From NCBI GenBank assembly GCA_947176475.1, contig CAMWQX010000097.1, positions 1-5,531 on the forward strand: a stretch of DNA of 5,531 bases. Direction: 5' to 3'. Each line of letters opens with the position of its first letter. Position 1 is the stretch's first letter. Shown in pieces: positions 1 through 5,531 of the stretch. This stretch comes from an uncultured Bacillota bacterium. Lineage in GTDB: Bacteria; Bacillota_I; Bacilli_A; RF39; UBA660. The notes beneath the pieces were generated by a model. The model saw nothing but the letters and a program-made list of their open reading frames with translations, was not told where the DNA came from and made no database searches. Position numbers and translations under genes: made by a program.

Positions 1-1552
1 ATTGCATATCAACAGTTTTGAAAGCTAAATTCATGAAAGAATAAAGAGCAATAAAGACAGATACACAAACGATGATAGAAATGACAGTTGTACGATATTT
101 TTTGTTGTTTCTCTTTAAATTCTTATAAGAAACATCTCCGCCTATACCAAATAGTTTCTTGATAACTTTTGGAGCTTTGATCTTTTTGGATTTAATCTTA
201 ATATCATCATTATTACGGATAGCAGTAATTGGTGAAATACGAGAGGCTTTTCTGGCACTTCTTACGGCTGAAAGATATATTGTTAAAGCACCTAAGATAA
301 CCGAGATAACTATTGATAATAAGGATATCTTGAATGTTAAGTCCATATTTAAAATATCCATTAATAAATAATTACATACTAGGATAAGTATATAAGCGGC
401 TAAAAGACCACCTAAAATACCTAAAGGGATACCAATAAGTCCTAGAACAAAGGCTTCATATAGGACGTTTTTCTTAATTTGCTTTTTAGTTGCACCAACA
501 CTTGCTAGCATTCCATATTGTTTAGTTTTCTCCGTTATAGAAATGTTGAAACTATTTTTGATACAGAATACAGAAGTTGCGATGATGATGATGACAACAA
601 TTACTGCAACATTTATTAACACTTGCATTGTTTCATCATTAGTAGAACCACCTTCTAAAGATATAAGAGTAGAATTTCTTGATTTAATGCTGTATTTGGC
701 ATCTTGTAATTGTTTTTCTAGTTCTTCTGATCTCTTTAAATAATCATTATATTCTTCTTCAGAAATAAAATCAGGATACGTATTAACTTCTATATAAGTT
801 TTTTCATCTACTCCTAAAACATTGGCAAGTGTCTTATAATAATTTCTTAAACCATCTTTATTAAGACGAACATAAGCTTCGTATTTACCTTCTTCTTTAG
901 TGTCTAAGCATGTGATAAAGGTATAACCTGGTGAGGAATAATCTTCTACTTTATAACTAGGTCTTTCAATGATACCAACGATTTTATATTCGACTTCATT
1001 TTCACCTTCAAATTTTTCTTCGTCACTGTTAAAGGGGTTAAATTGATCTAATTCATAACCATCTAATGTTTTTCGTTTTCCGATGTTTAACTTTATCGTA
1101 TCTCCCACTTTTAAATCAACACGACCATTGGTTTTTAAGTGTCTTGGAATAACGATTTCTTTACTAGTCTTTGGTAATCTTCCTTCTCTAAGTATTAAAC
1201 CAAGATTTTCAAGGGAATCAAAATCGTATGCTGATACATAGGCATATGGTTTGTCTTCATTTTGTATCTCATCAATAGGAGCATAACCAACTTCTTTGGT
1301 AAAGAAAACTTCGTCAAATTTACGATTTTCTTTAAACTTATCGATATCTTCTAAGGTTAGGCCCATAAAAGATACGTGAAAATTACCTGAATTTATCTTT
1401 TCATAGTTAATAAGAGATGATTGAAAACTTACAACTAAACTAGATAATGCAGAAATTAGTGCAACGGAAAGAATAATACCTATAACCGTTACAATTGTTC
1501 TCTTTTTATTTAATATTAAATTTTTCTTAGTTAATTTATTAAGTAAGTTCAT
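1..1552 (-). CDS. FtsX-like ABC transporter permease (partial, C-terminus beyond left edge)
   Basis: Membrane subunit of an ABC transporter; 517 codons from ATG at 1552 are visible and the frame is still open at the left edge. Visible order: short basic cytoplasmic start (KKNLILNKKR); TM1 about residues 19-43; a large extracytoplasmic domain about 44-308, with MacB-type periplasmic-core features (REGRLPKTSKEIVIP near 122-136, VGDTIKLNIG near 149-158) and a charged, probably coiled-coil stretch 265-292 just before TM2 (309-330). Then comes the FtsX domain, with the typical EKTKQYGMLASVGATKKQI (341-359), TM3 about 366-396 and TM4 about 409-429, followed by a linker and TM5 about 487-506, which begins a second half. 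Large Bacillota members of this family are commonly about 750-900 residues, so roughly a third is probably missing. It sits 2 nt after the ATPase gene, its obvious partner. The family covers export or sensing of antimicrobial peptides, lipoprotein release and envelope signalling; the substrate is unknown. Confidence 0.93.
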   Translation of the reverse strand, partial: MNLLNKLTKKNLILNKKRTIVTVIGIILSVALISALSSLVVSFQSSLINYEKINSGNFHVSFMGLTLEDIDKFKENRKFDEVFFTKEVGYAPIDEIQNEDKPYAYVSAYDFDSLENLGLILREGRLPKTSKEIVIPRHLKTNGRVDLKVGDTIKLNIGKRKTLDGYELDQFNPFNSDEEKFEGENEVEYKIVGIIERPSYKVEDYSSPGYTFITCLDTKEEGKYEAYVRLNKDGLRNYYKTLANVLGVDEKTYIEVNTYPDFISEEEYNDYLKRSEELEKQLQDAKYSIKSRNSTLISLEGGSTNDETMQVLINVAVIVVIIIIATSVFCIKNSFNISITEKTKQYGMLASVGATKKQIKKNVLYEAFVLGLIGIPLGILGGLLAAYILILVCNYLLMDILNMDLTFKISLLSIVISVILGALTIYLSAVRSARKASRISPITAIRNNDDIKIKSKKIKAPKVIKKLFGIGGDVSYKNLKRNNKKYRTTVISIIVCVSVFIALYSFMNLAFKTVDMQ

Positions 1553-1554
1553 TA

Positions 1555-2226
1555 TTAAACCTCCTTAACGATTCGACCATCCTCAATCTTAATAATACGA
1601 TCAGCTTTAGCAGCGATATCAAGATTATGGGTAATCATTACGATGGTTTGATTATATTTTTTATTGGACATCTTTAAGATATCAACAATTTCATCACTGG
1701 CTTTAGAATCAAGATTTCCCGTTGGTTCATCAGCTAAGATGATTGCTGGATGAGTGATTAAAGCTCTTCCGATACTAGTTCTTTGTTGTTGTCCACCGGA
1801 TAGTTCATTTGGCAAATGTTTCTTTCTTGATGATAAACCTAATGTATTAAGTAAACTATTCAATTCCTTTTCATCAACATTTCGGCCATCAAGTTCTAGT
1901 GGCAAAGTGATATTTTCTTCGACATTTAGAATGGGAATTAGATTATAGAATTGGTATATTAAACCAACTTGTCTTCTTCTAAATATGGCTATTTTATCAT
2001 CATTCATAGCAAATATGTCTTTATCATCTATGAATACTTTTCCACTTGTTGGACGGTCAACTCCACCAATTAAGTGCAATAATGTTGATTTACCACTTCC
2101 GCTGGCACCAACAATAGCGACAAACTCACCCTTATTGACACTGAATGATACGTCATCTAATGCAATAACTTTATTCTCTCCCTTTCCATAAACTTTTGTT
2201 AAACCTTCAACTTTTAAAATTTCCAT
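1555..2226 (-). CDS. ABC transporter ATP-binding protein, MacB/LolD type
   Basis: Cytoplasmic nucleotide-binding subunit (223 aa, a normal length for the family) that powers the FtsX-like permease encoded next. All the expected motifs are present: A-loop Tyr13, Walker A GASGSGKST at 40-48, Q-loop Gln92 in GLIYQFYNLIP, signature LSGGQQQR at 142-149, Walker B plus D-loop IILADEPTGNLD at 162-173, and H-loop His200 in MITHN. The pattern GASGSGKST...LSGGQQQR...ADEPTGNLDS is characteristic of the MacB/LolD/FtsE-like subfamily that pairs with FtsX-type permeases. I chose the ATG at 2226 because AAAGGAG lies 7 nt upstream. An in-frame ATG at 2277 would add 17 residues, but it has no ribosome site and lies across the promoter. 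The last codons (AAG GAG GTT TAA) also form the ribosome site of the permease gene, so the two are tightly coupled. Catalytically it looks intact. Confidence 0.96.
   Translation of the reverse strand: MEILKVEGLTKVYGKGENKVIALDDVSFSVNKGEFVAIVGASGSGKSTLLHLIGGVDRPTSGKVFIDDKDIFAMNDDKIAIFRRRQVGLIYQFYNLIPILNVEENITLPLELDGRNVDEKELNSLLNTLGLSSRKKHLPNELSGGQQQRTSIGRALITHPAIILADEPTGNLDSKASDEIVDILKMSNKKYNQTIVMITHNLDIAAKADRIIKIEDGRIVKEV
1560..1566 (-). promoter_or_regulatory. Ribosome binding site of the permease, inside the ATPase gene
   Basis: AAGGAGG lies 7 nt before the permease ATG (1552) and is formed by the Lys-Glu-Val codons that end the ATPase gene. This fixes the permease start and suggests coupled translation of the two subunits. 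Confidence 0.9.
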
Positions 2227-2233
2227 AATATTT

Positions 2234-2240
2234 CTCCTTT
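2234..2240 (-). promoter_or_regulatory. Ribosome binding site of the ABC ATPase
   Basis: AAAGGAG is followed by a 7-nt spacer and the ATG at 2226. It decides in favour of the shorter, 223-residue reading over the in-frame ATG at 2277. Confidence 0.88.
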
Positions 2241-2253
2241 CAAGAACAATTAC

Positions 2254-2287
2254 ATTATAAAACATGAAAAATGACATCTAAGTGACA
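2254..2287 (-). promoter_or_regulatory. Promoter of the ABC operon with a PhoB/OmpR-type direct repeat
   Basis: A perfect -10 box TATAAT lies at 2259-2254, about 27 nt before the ATPase ATG. No TTGACA-like hexamer stands 16-18 bp upstream; the bases there read about CTTAGA. Overlapping that place are two copies of TGTCA, TGTCAC (2287-2282) and TGTCAT (2276-2271), with an exact 11-bp period and an 11-bp gap between the second copy and the -10. An 11-bp direct repeat standing in for the -35 is the arrangement known for activators of the PhoB/OmpR family. The -10 is seen directly. The operator role is inference, because a five-base repeat can occur by chance in AT-rich DNA. Confidence 0.6.
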
Positions 2288-2290
2288 AAA

Positions 2291-2324
2291 GAAAAAACAA
2301 TTAAAATTGACACTTTAATTGTTT
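2291..2324 (-). terminator. Rho-independent terminator of the alpha/beta hydrolase gene
   Basis: In the minus-strand transcript, AAACAATTAAA (2324-2314) can pair perfectly with TTTAATTGTTT (2305-2295) across an 8-nt loop, and a run of six T follows (2297-2292). The stem is 11 bp but almost all A-T, so it is weaker than a textbook terminator. The left arm includes the last two codons and the TAA stop of the hydrolase gene. It separates that gene from the ABC operon promoter just downstream. Confidence 0.75.
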
Positions 2325-3163
2325 CTATCTAACCAACCTACTATTAAATTAGCAACATCTTCTTCGTGATTATTATATGTATGCCCTGATCCTGAGATGA
2401 ATGCTACTTCAAAATTAGGGCAATTAAGAGCTTTTTCTTTCAATAATTCAATTTTGGCATATGGTCCTGTTTCATTTCCACCGGAAAATGCTAAAGTTTT
2501 AACGGTTATGCTTTCTAGTTGTTCAAAGTGTTCCGGATTTCTCTCAATTGGAAGATTATCAATATTATTACCTTCTGTATAAAGATTTAAGAAATTTTCT
2601 GAACTAGTATAGCTATAGCCGTCCAACAATTCATTAAGTAACTTTCTTGGATTTCCATCTTCAACATTTTGTTTAGCCTCTTTAACTAAATCTTCATAAG
2701 TCGGTTCTTCTAGTAATGTTAAACCAACCATGTCTGGAGGAGATGCCAGAATAACACCATCTAACCTTGGATGTTTTTCGTGGATATAGTAAATAACTTT
2801 ATTACATCCTAAACTATGTCCCATAAGTATTACTTTTTTATATCCTAGTTCATATGCTTTTTTAACCCATAAATCAACATCGTAGATACTTTCTTCAAAT
2901 ATTTCAAATGTTGCTCCACATCTTTTTAAATCATTATCTTTAGTAATAATATCATTGATGTGATTATATCCACGATTATGTCCGTAGATAAAACCAATAT
3001 TATTTTCATTAAATATACGTCCCCATACATCTGCAAAATAGTTTTCTAAGACGTTTCCTCCTTGTCCATGAATAAGAACAATACAAGTTTCTTTTGTTGA
3101 AATTTCCCAGTGAAGAGCACAAAGTCTTAGTCCATCATTTGTGTAATCATAAAGCATTTCCAT
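2315..3163 (-). CDS. Alpha/beta hydrolase (serine hydrolase, probable esterase-like)
   Basis: 282-residue predicted cytoplasmic alpha/beta-fold hydrolase; no signal peptide or membrane segment is seen. Visible elements: strand plus oxyanion-hole loop IVLIHGQGGN (28-37), nucleophile elbow GHSLG (115-119) with Ser117, a following VILASPPD strand (137-144), and the late catalytic His261 in SGSGHTY. The acid of the triad is less clear: the loop after the strand TLAFSGG (223-229) reads N-E-T, so Glu231 would have to serve where Asp is usual. The overall pattern resembles small-molecule esterases or lipases and the poorly characterised DUF1749-like group; the substrate cannot be named. The ATG at 3163 is chosen because AGAAAGG lies 9 nt upstream; Met3 would be too far from it. 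It follows the unknown gene 3887-3204 by 40 nt on the same strand, so the two may share a transcript, but an extended -10 also lies in the gap. Confidence 0.88.
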   Translation of the reverse strand: MEMLYDYTNDGLRLCALHWEISTKETCIVLIHGQGGNVLENYFADVWGRIFNENNIGFIYGHNRGYNHINDIITKDNDLKRCGATFEIFEESIYDVDLWVKKAYELGYKKVILMGHSLGCNKVIYYIHEKHPRLDGVILASPPDMVGLTLLEEPTYEDLVKEAKQNVEDGNPRKLLNELLDGYSYTSSENFLNLYTEGNNIDNLPIERNPEHFEQLESITVKTLAFSGGNETGPYAKIELLKEKALNCPNFEVAFISGSGHTYNNHEEDVANLIVGWLDRNN

Positions 3164-3172
3164 AATTATCGA

Positions 3173-3179
3173 CCTTTCT
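3173..3179 (-). promoter_or_regulatory. Ribosome binding site of the hydrolase
   Basis: AGAAAGG lies 9 nt before the ATG at 3163, a moderate match to the consensus. It favours this start over the ATG two codons further in. Confidence 0.7.
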
Positions 3180-3188
3180 TATGTATAG

Positions 3189-3197
3189 ATTATATCA
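3189..3197 (-). promoter_or_regulatory. Extended -10 promoter of the hydrolase gene
   Basis: TGATATAAT is an exact TGnTATAAT extended -10 in the 40-nt gap upstream of the hydrolase, 25 nt before its ATG. No convincing -35 is seen 17 bp upstream, but extended -10 promoters can work without one. No terminator stands between this gene and its upstream neighbour, so read-through transcription is also likely. Confidence 0.55.
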
Positions 3198-3203
3198 TAA
3201 TAT

Positions 3204-3887
3204 TTAATAGTATGCTTTAGGACTTATATCTTCTCTTATAACATTTTGGTTATTAAATCCCTTGGCAAAACTTTCAAAGTATTCTTCAACTTCTTTGACT
3301 GTAGTTTGCTCATTTATAGGCATACGTACTATAACGGTGTTTGTTGGATATCTACCACTGTATCCTAACACGATATGTTTGCTTTCAAATTTGGCTAATC
3401 TTTCATCATATTCAATACCTTGAGGTATTTCATCTTCGTTTAAATAAGTTCTTAGTTGTTCATAAGTATACTTTCCTACCCTAATTTGATAATCTAAGTT
3501 TCCTAAAGTAAATGGATGGACAAACCAAATAGTCTTTTCTCCTCCGTTTTCTTCAAGAGAAAATAGTAAATCTTTATTGGCATTACTTAGATTATCAAAG
3601 TTAAGCATAATCCAAGCATATCCTTTTCCCGCATCTTCAAATGTTGGAGATGGATTAAACAAATACATTCCAGCGACATCTTCTTTTTCTGTTGGTTTCA
3701 CTCCTGATGGTAAAATATTATTCTTATTAGCACTGCTCATAACTGTTTCTATGCCTTTTTGTTTAAATATTTTACAGGCATTTCTTAATGGCAATTCAAT
3801 TATTTCATCTATTAAATTAAGTGTGTCATCTTGGTTTAATAGATTGATACCAACTTTATCAATTGGCTCGATATCCTTTATTAACAT
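3204..3887 (-). CDS. Conserved-looking protein of unknown function, 227 aa
   Basis: I do not recognise this protein. It has no signal peptide, membrane segment or obvious nucleotide-binding or catalytic motif, and looks like a soluble cytoplasmic protein. Visible: a helical N-terminus with acidic patches (about 1-32), a stretch RNACKIFKQKGIETVMSSANKN (35-56) of which Cys38 and SSANKNN stand out, a hydrophobic strand-like block GYAWIMLNF (89-97), an aromatic-rich core KTIWFVHPF (118-126), and a C-terminal part with strands HIVLGYSG and TNTVIVRMP before an acidic helix VKEVEEYFESF (198-207). It begins with ATG at 3887 behind a near-perfect ribosome site. A TTG at 3890, one codon earlier, is in frame but too close to that site. 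It has its own promoter and terminator-flanked upstream side, and the hydrolase follows 40 nt later, so the two could act together; that is inference only. Confidence 0.85.
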   Translation of the reverse strand: MLIKDIEPIDKVGINLLNQDDTLNLIDEIIELPLRNACKIFKQKGIETVMSSANKNNILPSGVKPTEKEDVAGMYLFNPSPTFEDAGKGYAWIMLNFDNLSNANKDLLFSLEENGGEKTIWFVHPFTLGNLDYQIRVGKYTYEQLRTYLNEDEIPQGIEYDERLAKFESKHIVLGYSGRYPTNTVIVRMPINEQTTVKEVEEYFESFAKGFNNQNVIREDISPKAYY

Positions 3888-3891
3888 CAAA

Positions 3892-3900
3892 TCACCTTCT
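3892..3900 (-). promoter_or_regulatory. Ribosome binding site deciding the ATG start at 3887
   Basis: AGAAGGTGA matches the anti-Shine-Dalgarno complement AGGAGGTGA at 8 of 9 bases and ends 4 nt before the ATG at 3887 (7 nt measured from AAGG). The neighbouring TTG codon at 3890 would leave too short a spacer. Confidence 0.85.
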
Positions 3901-3911
3901 TTTATTTAAAT

Positions 3912-3920
3912 ATTATACCA
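3912..3920 (-). promoter_or_regulatory. Extended -10 promoter of the 227-aa protein gene
   Basis: TGGTATAAT fits the TGnTATAAT extended -10 exactly and lies 24 nt before the ATG at 3887, giving a leader of roughly 18 nt. No good -35 hexamer is present. The place where it would sit is occupied by the upstream terminator hairpin. Confidence 0.65.
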
Positions 3921-3923
3921 TAT

Positions 3924-3954
3924 AAAAAAGTAAACCTATCATAGATTTACTTTT
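3924..3954 (-). terminator. Rho-independent terminator of the large acidic protein gene
   Basis: In the minus-strand transcript a stem of up to 13 bp forms between 3954-3942 and 3938-3926, with a loop of about 3 nt (3941-3939), one G-U pair, and a run of T at 3929-3924 immediately after. It begins 9 nt after the TAA stop at 3966-3964. In the plus-strand direction the G-U pair becomes a C-A mismatch and the T run is shorter, so the minus direction is favoured. Confidence 0.85.
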
Positions 3955-3963
3955 ATATTATTT

Positions 3964-5490
3964 TTAAAAGTGGGCAAATATATCATCTACTACTTTTACA
4001 TGTTCATCGACATGGAATGAACTTTCCTTAATCAAGCGTCGATCAACAGTTGACTCGTATTTTTCTTGAACTTTAGGACTTTTTTCTAACTCTAATTTAA
4101 TCCATGGTGGAATATCGTCATAGAAGTAAAAGTATAGGTAATCAACAAACTTATTAAATCTATTTTCACTGTCTTCGGTTTTTACCATTTTCTCTTTTAT
4201 AGTAGTTAATTCCCCAACACTTAATTTATCAATTAATGGCATCATTTGTTCATAAGCAGAAAGACGAGCACTGTGATTAAAGTCAAGTATTTCTTCTATT
4301 TCGGATTCTTGTTCTAGTATATCAAGAAATTCCATAATGTGATTATAATCTTCTTGGGTAATATCGCCATTTTTTAGACTAGTTTCATAATCAACAAAGT
4401 CCGTGAATTCTTCAATATAGCTCATGTGGGAGTTTACTGAATAGTTCTCACGCAAGATAAATTCGCGATCCTCTAGCTTTGAAAGTTTAGTTTCATAATC
4501 ATACTTGTTGCGGCATTGTTTTATTAAGATATAATTTCTTAGAATATCATAATCTTCAGCATTTAAATTTAAAGAGTTTAGGAATGTTTCTATATCCGGT
4601 AAGAACCAATGTGGATAATCTTGAGATTTAATTTTAGCAGTTATATCTGGATAATTTTGTTCAACATAGGAACATATTAGAATATCTTCATCAATAATGA
4701 GTTCATTTAATTTATCATATTCTTCCCATAATGCTAAAAGTTCATTTAATTTGGCTTTTATTCTTTCTTGATCTTCTGGACTAGTATTTTCTTTTTCAAA
4801 AAGGTAAGTTAGAGGATAGTCAAGAATATGAATATTACGAGTTCTTTTTAATGCTTGATATAAATTGCCATCTTCTTCAATGAAATCATCAGGTTCATAA
4901 TCAAGATGGAGAGTTTCTTTACCATTAATTGTTTCTATAACTTCAACCATTTTATGAATAGGAGAATAGCGAAGAAGTGATAATTCAATAAATAAAGCGT
5001 TTTCTAAATCTTCTACCTCTTTTCGACGGTTTATTAGAGCATGATTTTTATCATAGGCTTCTTTAAATCCCTCGACAGTAGTTTCATATATATCCTTTAT
5101 TTTGCTAGATAGATAAACAAGTTTTGTAGGTTCTTTAAAGTTACGATTATAATAGTAATCAAAGATGTTATTGTCATTAGCAACTATTTCATTTCTTACT
5201 TCTTCATAATATTCTGGTACAGTTACATCTCTTGCTTCCGTTTTTTCGATGCTTTCTAAAACTTTCCCATTTGGACCTAAAATGTAATAGATATCCGTAT
5301 AACCAATGCGGTTAGGAGCTACTAATCTTTTACCATCTCGACCAATTATTTTAGATAAATATTTTTCATTTATATTCTCTAGTAATATATTGAAAGGGTC
5401 TATTTCGGTTGGAGGAATAAATGTTATGTCTTTTTCATATCCTAATTTTTGGCGTTCACTTAAAGGAAGAGATAAAATGTTTTTAATATA
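3964..5490 (-). CDS. Large acidic protein of unknown function (5' end missing at contig end)
   Basis: I do not recognise this protein. The frame is open for 508 codons from 5490 to the TAA at 3966-3964. It contains no ATG, GTG or TTG for its first 180 codons; the first ATG is at 4950, and no Shine-Dalgarno sequence precedes it. An uninterrupted 180-codon stretch in DNA this AT-rich is good evidence of coding, so I treat the gene as truncated at the right end rather than as a 328-residue protein starting at 4950. The in-frame TAA at 5493-5491 abuts the adapter-like tail and may be an error. Composition is strongly acidic (many D/E runs) with many Tyr, and most of it looks helical, with likely coiled segments around in-window residues 135-175 and 235-265. 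A more globular, strand-like patch (GRDGKRLVAPNRIGYTDIYY, 50-69) lies near the visible N-terminus. No signal peptide or membrane segment is visible. It is followed by a terminator, so it is transcribed separately from the next gene. Confidence 0.75.
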   Translation of the reverse strand, partial: YIKNILSLPLSERQKLGYEKDITFIPPTEIDPFNILLENINEKYLSKIIGRDGKRLVAPNRIGYTDIYYILGPNGKVLESIEKTEARDVTVPEYYEEVRNEIVANDNNIFDYYYNRNFKEPTKLVYLSSKIKDIYETTVEGFKEAYDKNHALINRRKEVEDLENALFIELSLLRYSPIHKMVEVIETINGKETLHLDYEPDDFIEEDGNLYQALKRTRNIHILDYPLTYLFEKENTSPEDQERIKAKLNELLALWEEYDKLNELIIDEDILICSYVEQNYPDITAKIKSQDYPHWFLPDIETFLNSLNLNAEDYDILRNYILIKQCRNKYDYETKLSKLEDREFILRENYSVNSHMSYIEEFTDFVDYETSLKNGDITQEDYNHIMEFLDILEQESEIEEILDFNHSARLSAYEQMMPLIDKLSVGELTTIKEKMVKTEDSENRFNKFVDYLYFYFYDDIPPWIKLELEKSPKVQEKYESTVDRRLIKESSFHVDEHVKVVDDIFAHF

Positions 5491-5493
5491 TTA

Positions 5494-5526
5494 ATGTATC
5501 TAATACACATCTGACTCTGCCAACGA
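5494..5526 (+). other. Sequencing adapter remnant (Nextera/Tn5 read-1 adapter), not genomic
   Basis: Read on the plus strand, this stretch matches the reverse complement of the Nextera read-1 transposase adapter (19-bp mosaic end followed by GACGCTGCCGACGA) at 28 of 33 positions, including an unbroken 13-base run ATACACATCTGAC at 5503-5515. The mismatches fall at 5494, 5498, 5502, 5516 and 5522. The remaining five bases (5527-5531) would fall in the index. The order mosaic end then adapter-specific bases is synthetic and not found in natural Tn5 ends. The adapter sequence is recalled from memory. Confidence 0.88.
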
Positions 5527-5531
5527 CAAGA

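Noticed and set aside
159..743. Plus-strand open frames at 159-371 and 543-743
   Set aside because: Both lie antisense to the FtsX-like permease, whose sequence is continuous and family-typical there. Their hydrophobic look comes from the complement of membrane-segment codons.
2227..2277. N-terminal extension of the ABC ATPase starting at the ATG at 2277
   Set aside because: No ribosome site precedes it, the added 17 residues are not family-like, and the extension covers the -10 box and one TGTCA repeat. The ATG at 2226 has AAAGGAG at the right distance.
3188..3203. Small inverted repeat ATTAT/ATAAT considered as a terminator after the 227-aa gene
   Set aside because: The stem is only 5 bp of A-T with no T run after it, and it is explained by the extended -10 sequence.
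3577..3909. 110-codon open frame on the plus strand
   Set aside because: It lies wholly antisense to the 227-aa gene and runs through that gene's ribosome site and up to its promoter. It has no ribosome site of its own and reads as an antisense shadow of the minus-strand coding frame.
5306..5494. Plus-strand open frame of 62 codons near the right end
   Set aside because: It is antisense to the large acidic protein, has no good ribosome site, and ends at the adapter remnant.
5494..5512. A natural transposon Tn5/IS50 end
   Set aside because: The match is to the engineered mosaic end and continues into read-1 adapter bases. No transposase or IS50 sequence is present, and it lies at the contig end.
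1..5531. Possible toxin-antitoxin, CRISPR, phage or other defence system
   Set aside because: No repeat-spacer pattern, nuclease motif, integrase or phage structural gene is visible. The recognisable genes are a transporter pair and a hydrolase, and the two unknown proteins show no defence motif.

Overview
The window is AT-rich. Every gene I can support lies on the minus strand, so transcription runs from right to left. The genes use the standard code: Trp is TGG and every visible stop is TAA. Strong AGGAGG-type ribosome sites, TATAAT boxes with TGn extensions and short U-tailed hairpins point to a low-GC Bacillota/Bacilli-like bacterium, possibly an uncultured gut lineage; this placement is inference. 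The last ~33 bases closely match a Nextera (Tn5) sequencing adapter, so the window appears to end at the end of an Illumina-assembled contig.

Layout in transcription order. (1) 5490-3964: a large acidic protein of unknown function, at least 508 residues in frame. Its beginning is lost at the contig end, and the ATG at 4950 is probably not its start. It ends in a strong hairpin terminator (3924-3954). (2) 3887-3204: a 227-residue protein of unknown function with its own extended -10 promoter and ribosome site. (3) 3163-2315: an alpha/beta hydrolase, 40 nt downstream of the previous gene and possibly co-transcribed with it, though it also has an extended -10 box. A terminator overlaps its stop codon. 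(4) 2226-1555 and 1552-1 (running off the left edge): an ABC transporter operon made of a MacB/LolD-type ATPase and a large FtsX-like permease. The two are 2 nt apart, and the ribosome site of the second lies inside the last codons of the first.

The ATPase and permease should form one membrane complex of the type that handles antimicrobial peptides, lipoproteins or cell-envelope stress; the substrate cannot be read from the sequence. Their promoter has a good -10 but no -35. Instead it carries two TGTCA copies exactly 11 bp apart, ending 11 bp upstream of the -10. This resembles the operator of a PhoB/OmpR-family response regulator. No regulator gene is in the window. No RNA genes, CRISPR arrays, insertion sequences or other mobile elements were seen, and no gene-free stretch exceeds 300 bases.
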